NCBI GenBank assembly: GCA_963693635.1
Contig: CAVOBC010000349.1
Coordinates: 1-5,121 of the forward strand
Length of the DNA: 5,121 bases
DNA from: CAVOBC01 sp963693635
GTDB lineage: Bacteria; Pseudomonadota; Gammaproteobacteria; Pseudomonadales; Azotimanducaceae
Direction of reading: 5' to 3'
In this document: piece by piece, positions 1 through 4,850 of the stretch
How the letters are laid out: every line of letters starts with the position of its first letter
How positions within the stretch are numbered: the stretch's first letter is position 1
Notes under the pieces: model-generated
Databases searched by the model: none
Seen by the model: only the letters and a program-made list of their open reading frames with translations
Told to the model about the DNA's origin: nothing
Translations under genes and position numbers: made by a program

Positions 1-113
1 CATTTAAGTGCTCGTAGTTTGAGTGTTCGTAGTCTGAGTGTTCGTAGTCTGAGTGTTCGTAGTCTGAGTGTTCGTAGTCTGAGTATTCGTAGTCTGAGTG
101 TTCGTAGTCTGAG
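1..113. repeat. 15-bp tandem repeat array, about 7 to 8 copies, open at the left edge
   Basis: The unit GTAGTCTGAGTGTTC is repeated head to tail at 14-28, 29-43, 44-58, 59-73, 74-88 and 89-103, with a partial copy at 104-113. Copy 1 has one change (T at 19) and copy 5 has one change (A at 85). Positions 4-13 match the end of a unit at 7 of 10 bases, so the array decays to the left and may continue outside the window. The period is a multiple of three. On the plus strand only one frame is open (repeating SLSVR). On the minus strand all three frames read through the units (repeating LRLRT, TTNTQ or EHSDY). There are no spacers, so it is not a CRISPR array. From 114 to 235 I see no gene, terminator or other clear signal. 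Confidence 0.95.
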
Positions 114-235
114 CAATAGTCGTGAATGCCGGTCGTTTTGGGTATTGGTCATCCAAGCGACCCGTCATCGAGTTGCTTGCCCGATGCAGTCACGCCGGGG
201 GAGGTGCCCTGCACATTCGTGCCATGTCGCGCTCC

Positions 236-715
236 TCATGATGCGTTGGGCACCGACACTTCGCCCGCTTGTTGGGATATAACCTGATCCCGAAACTCTG
301 TAAAAAAATCAGCCGCCATCTTCCTCGCCGCGCCGCCAACGAGGCGTGAACCGACCTGCGCGATCTTGCCGCCGACAGTCGCTGCGACGGCGTAGTGCAA
401 CAAGGTTGTGTCATCTTCAGCTTCCGCCAGCGTGACGTGGGCACTGCCTTTGGCGAAACCCGCGACGCCACCTTTACCGGCACCGGTCAGCGTGTAAGAT
501 CGAGGCGGCTCAATATCTGTCAATGTGATATCACCGCGGAAGGTCGCTTTGACGGGGCCAATGCGCGCAGTAACAACAACGCTATAGGCGTTCTCGCCGC
601 ACGCGTCAAAGCGCTCGCAACCGGTCAGGCAGCGCTGCAGGATCGATGGGTCATTCAACGCGCGCCAAACCTGCTCCCGACCCACTGGAATTGAAACTTC
701 TTCAGTCAGCTCCAA
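236..715 (-). CDS. CoxG-like SRPBCC-fold protein (carbon monoxide dehydrogenase subunit G family), short form
   Basis: 159 residues. The sequence follows the CoxG pattern: an N-terminal strand MELTEEVSIP, then the VW-ALNDP-IL--C--GCE block (16-34), IGPVKA-F-G (52-61), the glycine-rich GKGGVAGFAKGSA stretch (80-92) and VGGKIAQVGSRL (114-125). These mark the START/SRPBCC hydrophobic pocket of the CoxG family. Family members are linked to aerobic CO dehydrogenase and related molybdenum hydroxylases, where CoxG associates with the membrane and has been tied to quinone handling. Many members carry a C-terminal anchor. This one ends soon after the fold (ISQQAGEVSVPNAS) with no hydrophobic segment, so it is probably soluble. 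No coxL, coxM or coxS gene is in the window, so the CO link is not supported here; a general lipid- or quinone-binding role is as likely. The start is TTG: an in-frame TGA lies at 719-721, and a strong ribosome site precedes TTG. It follows the peptidase gene by 34 bp and is probably in its operon. Confidence 0.9.
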   Translation of the reverse strand: MELTEEVSIPVGREQVWRALNDPSILQRCLTGCERFDACGENAYSVVVTARIGPVKATFRGDITLTDIEPPRSYTLTGAGKGGVAGFAKGSAHVTLAEAEDDTTLLHYAVAATVGGKIAQVGSRLVGGAARKMAADFFTEFRDQVISQQAGEVSVPNAS

Positions 716-719
716 CTGT

Positions 720-728
720 CACCTCTCC
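720..728 (-). promoter_or_regulatory. Shine-Dalgarno sequence that fixes the TTG start of the CoxG-like gene
   Basis: On the minus strand GGAGAGGTG ends four bases before the TTG at 715-713; the inner GAGG is seven bases away. This strong site, together with the in-frame stop just upstream, makes TTG the only plausible start. It sits in the short gap after the peptidase stop codon. Confidence 0.8.
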
Positions 729-749
729 GGCTGTCTGATCTGCATTTCA

Positions 750-2975
750 TCACTCTCCCATGTCCGCGACATCAAGCATAAACGCGTACTCCAGCGCGCG
801 CTTGTGATGCTGATCATAGCGCCCGGAAGCGCCACCATGACCAGTCGAAAGATCAATGTCAATCAGGGTTCGGGCGTTGCCGATACTGCGTTCTCGCAGG
901 CGCTGGACCCACTTCACAGGCTCGTGAATACGCACGCGTTCATCCCGCGCGCCGGCCATCACGAGCACCTGTGGATAGCGCGCAGCGCGCAGGCCATCGA
1001 ACGGTGAAAAGCCAAGCATGCGACCGAAGTGATCCGCCCGACGCGGGTCTCCCCATTCCGCATACTCCTGCTCGGTGAGCGGCAACGCGGCATCGCTCAT
1101 CGTCGAAATCAAATCGAGAAACGGGGACTTCAGAACAACGCCGGTATAAAGCTCCGGCGCCTGATTGATCGCAGCCGCGACGATAAGCCCGCCGGCACTG
1201 CTGCCCGCCGCAAACACCCGATCAGGATCACCGATCTGCTGCGCAAGCAGGCCCCGCGTCACATCGATGAAGTCGTTGATACCATTTTGACGCTCAAGCA
1301 CACTGCCCGACCGGTGCCAGTTCTCGCCCATCTCGCCGCCGCCACGCACGTGGGCAATGCCAACAATGAAGCCCCGATCAAGCAGCGATACCCGATGCGC
1401 CTCGAAACGCAAGTCGGCCATGGCGCCATACGCGCCATAGACCTGCAGATAAAGCGGGTTGCGGCCGCGGCGAAAGCGGTCCTTGCGGTACACGATCGAC
1501 GCGGGTACACGCCGGCCATCGCGGGCGTCGATAAAGCGGCGCTCGGTGCGATAGTCGCCCGGTCGATAACCTGTGGGTACCGGCGACGCCTGCCGGTCGT
1601 CCCTCGCACCCGTGGCGAGGCGCAGCGCGACCACCGTTGGTGGTTCGCGCAGGCTCGAGTAGCGATAAGACACCTCGCGAGCGTCAATGTCTGGATTCCC
1701 GATCAAATCGACCACGAAGGCCGGCTCGTCAAACTCCACCGTTTGTAGCCGCGCACCATCTGCTCTATGGATCGTGAGGTACGAGACGAAGTCGCGCCGC
1801 CAGTGCAGGACGAGGTGCTCGCTGAAAACCTCCATGTCGACCAACTGGTCGCTCGATCCCGTGTTGACCGGAACCCACCGGGCGACCGCACCGATGTCTT
1901 CTTCGTCCACGCGATAGAGCCGAAAATTCTCATCTTCATGGTTCGACCGCACAAAGAATCGACCCGGCACATGACGCAGTCGGTACCGGTGACCCGGCAC
2001 TCGCGGTACAAACGACCGTGGTGGCTCTCGCTTGTTTGCGTCAATCAAGAGTAGGCGACGCCCGTGAATGCTACTCGACGTGATTACGACAAACTGGCCA
2101 GTCCGGGTCTGATGCACACCGACGGTGCTGGCAACGTCAGGCTCTGTGTATATGACCGCATCGCTCGTGGTGTCGGTGCCGACCACGTGTCGTTTGACAC
2201 GATGTGCGCGCTGCGTCACCCGGTCCAGGTCGACGTAATAAAATGCGCTGCCGTCTGCCTGCCATGCGAGGTGATGGCTCGCACCTTCAATGCGTGCTCC
2301 AACGTCCAAAGCGGATCCGACATGCCTCACACCGATCTCATGGCGCTCATCCCCGGTAGTGTCAACCGCGTAGGCCAGATGCGTGTCGTCCGGTGCCATC
2401 ACCCAGTTGCGGATGCGAAAGTAAGCGTGCCCTGCCGCCATGACATTGCCGTCAAGCAGAACTTCGGACGATGAGACATCAGACGCGCCAACCTCAGAGA
2501 TGCCATCACCCGCCAGCCCAGGCGCCCCGGCGACGCCGCGCCGCGCATAGATCGGGTGATCGCCGGTCGAGCCAAAGGCTTGAAAGTACTCATAGCCGCC
2601 GATCCGTACCGGAACCGACAGACTTCTGCTCGGCAGCCGCCCGGCAAGTTCGTCGTGCAGTCGCTCCCGCAAACGCCCGCCATCGAGCATCCGGCGCGTG
2701 TAGGCATTTTCCGCCGCATAATAGGTTTCGAGGTAGCGTTGCAGCTTGTCGTTGTCCCCGGCGTGACGCAGCCAGTTGAACGCGTCGTCGCGCGCGACGC
2801 CGTGCGCGACATGCTGGTAGGGAACCCTTCGCAACGAGGGCCCCTCAGCGATTGTGGGTACGGGTGGCTCCGCGCAGCCAGCGGTCAAGAAACACAACGT
2901 CGCCACGACCCAGACACCGGGCCCAGGCAACGCCATTAAACGGGCCAGCAAGTAGCGTAGCGGACGCACCAGCAT
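750..2975 (-). CDS. Oligopeptidase B-like S9A serine peptidase, predicted lipoprotein
   Basis: 741 residues from the ATG at 2975-2973. The S9A order is seen: a lipoprotein signal peptide (1-33, Cys34), an N-terminal segment with FNWLR (66-70), a beta-propeller (about 115-470) and a C-terminal alpha/beta hydrolase domain. The HVRGGGE motif is at 542-548. The nucleophile is Ser593 in GSSAGG (591-596), the acid Asp678 in GARDERV, and the base His713 in GHGGASGR. These three sit at a constant offset of 61 from the Ser532/Asp617/His652 I remember for enterobacterial oligopeptidase B, so the catalytic domain aligns without gaps. The family cleaves peptides after Arg or Lys and is normally cytoplasmic; this copy appears to be exported. 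The reading frame stays open up to 3140, but the extra 55 residues have no family counterpart and would cover the inverted repeats. ATG 2936 would give a signal peptide without a positive n-region, so ATG 2975 (Arg4, Arg7, Arg12) is preferred, although no good ribosome site precedes either. Two specificity residues differ from the classical enzyme. Confidence 0.92.
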   Translation of the reverse strand: MLVRPLRYLLARLMALPGPGVWVVATLCFLTAGCAEPPVPTIAEGPSLRRVPYQHVAHGVARDDAFNWLRHAGDNDKLQRYLETYYAAENAYTRRMLDGGRLRERLHDELAGRLPSRSLSVPVRIGGYEYFQAFGSTGDHPIYARRGVAGAPGLAGDGISEVGASDVSSSEVLLDGNVMAAGHAYFRIRNWVMAPDDTHLAYAVDTTGDERHEIGVRHVGSALDVGARIEGASHHLAWQADGSAFYYVDLDRVTQRAHRVKRHVVGTDTTSDAVIYTEPDVASTVGVHQTRTGQFVVITSSSIHGRRLLLIDANKREPPRSFVPRVPGHRYRLRHVPGRFFVRSNHEDENFRLYRVDEEDIGAVARWVPVNTGSSDQLVDMEVFSEHLVLHWRRDFVSYLTIHRADGARLQTVEFDEPAFVVDLIGNPDIDAREVSYRYSSLREPPTVVALRLATGARDDRQASPVPTGYRPGDYRTERRFIDARDGRRVPASIVYRKDRFRRGRNPLYLQVYGAYGAMADLRFEAHRVSLLDRGFIVGIAHVRGGGEMGENWHRSGSVLERQNGINDFIDVTRGLLAQQIGDPDRVFAAGSSAGGLIVAAAINQAPELYTGVVLKSPFLDLISTMSDAALPLTEQEYAEWGDPRRADHFGRMLGFSPFDGLRAARYPQVLVMAGARDERVRIHEPVKWVQRLRERSIGNARTLIDIDLSTGHGGASGRYDQHHKRALEYAFMLDVADMGE
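2874..2975 (-). other. Lipoprotein signal peptide with lipobox LTAGC
   Basis: The n-region carries Arg4, Arg7 and Arg12. It is followed by a Pro-Gly-Pro-Gly turn and the hydrophobic core VWVVATLCFLTA. The lipobox LTAG-Cys ends at Cys34 (codon 2874-2876). The residue after Cys is Ala, then Glu-Pro-Pro. There is no Asp at +2, so under the Lol rule known for enterobacteria the protein would go to the outer membrane. A Pro-rich linker (EPPVPT) leads into the mature domain. Seen: the motif. Inferred: processing by signal peptidase II and the location. Confidence 0.82.
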
Positions 2976-3010
2976 CGGATAGCTTAATCGCTTGATAGTT
3001 CCTGTCCCAA

Positions 3011-3029
3011 AATTGTCATCCTGACAATT
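3011..3029. promoter_or_regulatory. Perfect inverted repeat, operator candidate (8-bp arms, 3-bp spacer)
   Basis: AATTGTCA, spacer TCC, TGACAATT: both arms match exactly. It lies 36 to 54 bases upstream of the preferred peptidase start. The size and A/T-flanked TTGTC-GACAA form are typical of a dimeric helix-turn-helix repressor site; GntR/FadR-type operators have a similar look, but I cannot name the regulator. Its central 12 bases recur at 3296-3307. Confidence 0.6.
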
Positions 3030-3043
3030 CCCCGGAGTCGGCT

Positions 3044-3070
3044 CGCAAGAAAACCTCTCGTTTTCTCGCG
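3044..3070. repeat. Imperfect inverted repeat, 11-bp arms with one mismatch, 5-base loop
   Basis: CGCAAGAAAAC (3044-3054), loop CTCTC, GTTTTCTCGCG (3060-3070). Ten of eleven positions pair; the mismatch is 3047/3067. No T-tract follows on either strand, so it does not look like an intrinsic terminator. It may be an operator or a leader hairpin of the peptidase transcript. Confidence 0.55.
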
Positions 3071-3078
3071 CAAATTGG

Positions 3079-3094
3079 GGTGCATCCTTGCACC
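3079..3094. repeat. Short perfect inverted repeat, 6-bp arms, 4-base loop
   Basis: GGTGCA, TCCT, TGCACC. By itself it is modest. It is the third inverted repeat within 84 bases, with centres near 3020, 3057 and 3086. Confidence 0.4.
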
Positions 3095-3295
3095 GCACGC
3101 GCAGAAATATCAAATGAATCCGTGGGGTCGCGTGGGACATTGGATCGGTCTCTCGGTCCGCCAGAATAACACCGCCTGCGCGCGCTCAAGTGTGGCTCAA
3201 TACCTGGATCAATGTGCGCCCTAAATGTGGGTATCACGGCATGCCGCAGCGCGTTCTGGTCGCCGCCGCCCTAACTCCTTTACAATCGCTGCATC

Positions 3296-3307
3296 TGTCA
3301 GGATGAC
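3296..3307 (+). promoter_or_regulatory. Second copy of the 12-bp operator core, facing the SCP2-like gene
   Basis: TGTCAGGATGAC is identical to the minus-strand sequence at 3026-3015 inside the perfect inverted repeat. It includes the three central bases, which symmetry alone does not require. The flanking symmetry is weaker here (GTCA-N3-TGAC only). It lies about 110 bases before the SCP2-like start and just after the -10-like TACAAT at 3281-3286, where a bound repressor could block transcription. Confidence 0.45.
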
Positions 3308-3405
3308 GAAAAACCGCGTGACAGCCCATCACCATCTTGCCAGGACTCGCAACGCTGACCCGGCCACGCGTTTGACTTCGCCAGCCTTTCACCACTTCGT
3401 CCCGC

Positions 3406-3411
3406 AGGGAG
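3406..3411 (+). promoter_or_regulatory. Shine-Dalgarno sequence that decides the SCP2-like start
   Basis: AGGGAG lies only one base before the ATG at 3413 but seven bases before the in-frame ATG at 3419. The second ATG has the normal spacing and is taken as the start; using the first would add only two residues (Met-Thr). Confidence 0.6.
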
Positions 3412-3418
3412 CATGACC

Positions 3419-3814
3419 ATGGATCCGGCATCAGACACCGACGCGCTGCGCGAGCGAGTCACCGAGACCAACAGGGACCCGGAAGTCGCCCGCAGGGCGC
3501 GCGCAGTCGATTTTGCTTTTCTCGTCAGCGCGGATGAGCAGAGTTGGCTGTTCAAGGTTGGCAGTAGCGGACTCGACCAGGTCACTCCCGGGGTCACCAC
3601 CACCCCCGATGGCGGCTTCAGCCTGTCAGCGAGCAAGGACGCCTGGGCGAAGTTTGCCCAGCCTCTGCCGCCACCGCAGTTCCATGACGTCGCCGCGATG
3701 ATGGAATTCGGCCATCTGCATCTGCACGGTAACGCGCTTCCCTGGATTGCGTCGGGCATGCTGGTCAGGCGCATCCTTGACCTTTGGCGACGTGCACTCT
3801 TTGTTGATTCCTGA
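3419..3814 (+). CDS. Small SCP2-like (sterol carrier protein 2 fold) protein
   Basis: 131 residues. An N-terminal helical part rich in Arg and Glu (about 1-30) is followed by the SCP2-type pattern: a strand SWLFKV (42-47), then VTPG (55-58), DGGFSLSASKDAWAKF (64-79) and, near the end, a GHLHLHGN strand and turn (98-105) before a hydrophobic helix (ALPWIASGMLVRRILDLW). In the family this fold makes a hydrophobic tunnel for lipids, sterols or acyl chains. It has no catalytic residues of its own and often works beside an enzyme. No signal peptide is visible, so it is probably cytoplasmic. It lies 137 bp upstream of, and on the same strand as, an alpha/beta hydrolase, which suggests that it may carry or present that enzyme's substrate. 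Family assignment is from pattern only; the substrate is unknown. Confidence 0.72.
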   Translation: MDPASDTDALRERVTETNRDPEVARRARAVDFAFLVSADEQSWLFKVGSSGLDQVTPGVTTTPDGGFSLSASKDAWAKFAQPLPPPQFHDVAAMMEFGHLHLHGNALPWIASGMLVRRILDLWRRALFVDS

Positions 3815-3918
3815 CCTGTGGGACCTGACCTTGTTTAAAGCTGGACCTGCTTAAAGCCGGACCTGCTAACACCTGACTTGCCAATTCCTGATCGCCTAGC
3901 TCCTGCCCGCCCAATTCC
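3811..3918. repeat. Degenerate 14-17 bp tandem repeats in the SCP2-like/hydrolase gap
   Basis: The clearest pair is TTAAAGCTGGACCTGC (3835-3850) and TTAAAGCCGGACCTGC (3851-3866), one difference in 16. Weaker units on both sides begin with CTGAC or CTG: 3811-3823, 3824-3840, 3873-3887, 3888-3901 and 3902-3918. CCAATTCC also occurs twice, at 3881-3888 and 3911-3918. The array starts at the stop codon of the SCP2-like gene and fills most of the gap. I see no terminator or promoter in it. Confidence 0.65.
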
Positions 3919-3951
3919 GCGCGCGGACCACTTCAAACCGGGAAACCGACC

Positions 3952-4812
3952 ATGCCTCAGCTTGAACCCATCAGCGGTCACTACCTGCATCTCGACTTCA
4001 AATCCGCTGCGCATCGCGTCTACTTTGAGCGTGCAGGCCAGGGCATCCCGCTCATCTGCCTGCACACCGCCGGCGCCGACGGCCGACAATACCGCGAGAT
4101 CATCAATGACCCGCGGGTCCTCGAGCACTTCGAAGTGTTTGTGCCGGACATGCCCTGGCACGGCAAGTCATCCCCGCCGGCCGGATGGCAATCTACCGAA
4201 TACCGCCTGACTGCGGACGATTACACCGGGTTCGTCCTCGCTTTCATGGAAGCGATGGAGATTTCCAAGCCCGTCGTCATGGGATGTTCCATTGGCGGGC
4301 GAGTGGTCCTGCATCTCGCGCTCCGCCACGCGGCCCGGATGCGAGCGCTCATTGGTCTGCAATCCGGGCTGCATGCCGGCGCTGACGACAACAGCCAGCA
4401 AACGCTGGACCATCTGCATCACCCCAATATCCACGGCGGAGAGGCAGCGACCGTTGCTGTGGCAGGCCTGATGGCACCCCAAAGCCCGGACGCACACCGC
4501 TGGGAGACGCTCTGGCACTACGCGAGCGGCGGTCCTGGCGTCTTCCGCGGTGATCTCTACTACTACTTCGTTGACGGCGACCTGCGCAATCAGGATCTTC
4601 GGGTCGACACGAATGAATGCCCGCTCTTCCTGCTGTCCGGCGAATACGACTACTCGGCACCACCCTCAGCGGGACGCGAGGTGGCAGCCCGCATCAAGGG
4701 TAGCAAGTTCACTGAAATGGCCGGTCTCGGCCATTTCCCGATGAGCGAGAACCCCGATCAGTTCAAGCAGTATCTGCTGCCGGTTCTTGATGAGATTCGA
4801 GCCGCCGGATAG
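3952..4812 (+). CDS. Alpha/beta hydrolase, complete catalytic triad
   Basis: 286 residues, a usual length for a single-domain alpha/beta hydrolase. In order: an N-terminal strand region, PLICLHTAGADGRQY with the oxyanion-side HTAG (38-41), the strand and turn VFVPDMPWHGKS (62-73), the nucleophile elbow GCSIGG with Ser113 (111-116), a cap region (about 140-215) rich in aromatic residues including YYYF (203-206), the acid Asp233 in GEYDYSAP, and the base His261 in GLGHFPMSENP. The fold covers ester, thioester and C-C bond hydrolases, dehalogenases and epoxide hydrolases; a Ser nucleophile excludes the last two. No signal peptide is visible, so it should be cytoplasmic. The ATG has only a weak GGGA six to eight bases upstream, but the family alignment begins near here. 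The neighbouring SCP2-like protein suggests a lipid-like or acyl-carrier substrate. The exact reaction cannot be read from the sequence. Confidence 0.9.
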   Translation: MPQLEPISGHYLHLDFKSAAHRVYFERAGQGIPLICLHTAGADGRQYREIINDPRVLEHFEVFVPDMPWHGKSSPPAGWQSTEYRLTADDYTGFVLAFMEAMEISKPVVMGCSIGGRVVLHLALRHAARMRALIGLQSGLHAGADDNSQQTLDHLHHPNIHGGEAATVAVAGLMAPQSPDAHRWETLWHYASGGPGVFRGDLYYYFVDGDLRNQDLRVDTNECPLFLLSGEYDYSAPPSAGREVAARIKGSKFTEMAGLGHFPMSENPDQFKQYLLPVLDEIRAAG

Positions 4813-4850
4813 GCCCTGACCCAGCCGATGCCCACCGTCGCGTCTCGCCC

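Larger units (their letters stand above)
2976..3418. promoter_or_regulatory. Divergent intergenic control region
   Basis: About 440 bp between the leftward peptidase gene and the rightward SCP2-like gene. I see no convincing gene in it; the open frames that cross it on both strands overlap each other and show no family features. It holds three inverted repeats and a mirrored 12-bp word, listed separately. Promoters are not clear. For the minus strand the best candidate is TTGAGC (3189-3184) and TATTCT (3168-3163) with a short 15-base spacer; it would give a leader of about 180 nt containing all three inverted repeats. For the plus strand a -10-like TACAAT lies at 3281-3286 without a good -35. 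A perfect 10-base palindrome CGGCATGCCG at 3237-3246 is close to what chance allows. Confidence 0.6.

Noticed and set aside
1..113. CRISPR array
   Set aside because: Units are directly adjacent with no unique spacers, and 15 bp is too short for CRISPR repeats.
19..282. Plus-strand open frame coding for SVRSL repeats from a TTG
   Set aside because: The open frame follows from the 15-bp array, then runs antisense into the end of the CoxG-like gene. It has no ribosome site or recognisable domain.
1029..1748. 239-codon plus-strand frame inside the peptidase gene
   Set aside because: It is antisense to a clearly conserved catalytic domain. Long antisense frames are common in GC-rich genes and this one shows no family motif.
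3044..3070. Intrinsic terminator
   Set aside because: The hairpin has no T-rich tail on either strand and lies between divergent genes, where no transcript needs to end.
2976..3140. Longer peptidase N-terminus starting at the ATG at 3140
   Set aside because: The extra 55 residues do not resemble the family, would bury the lipoprotein signal peptide inside the chain, and would put the inverted repeats in coding sequence.
3237..3246. Perfect 10-bp palindrome as an operator
   Set aside because: A single short GC-rich palindrome is near chance level and has no second copy or supporting context.
3225..3431. Small genes in the divergent region (63 codons plus strand, 65 codons minus strand)
   Set aside because: They overlap each other on opposite strands, have no convincing ribosome site and show basic, low-information composition typical of chance frames in GC-rich DNA.
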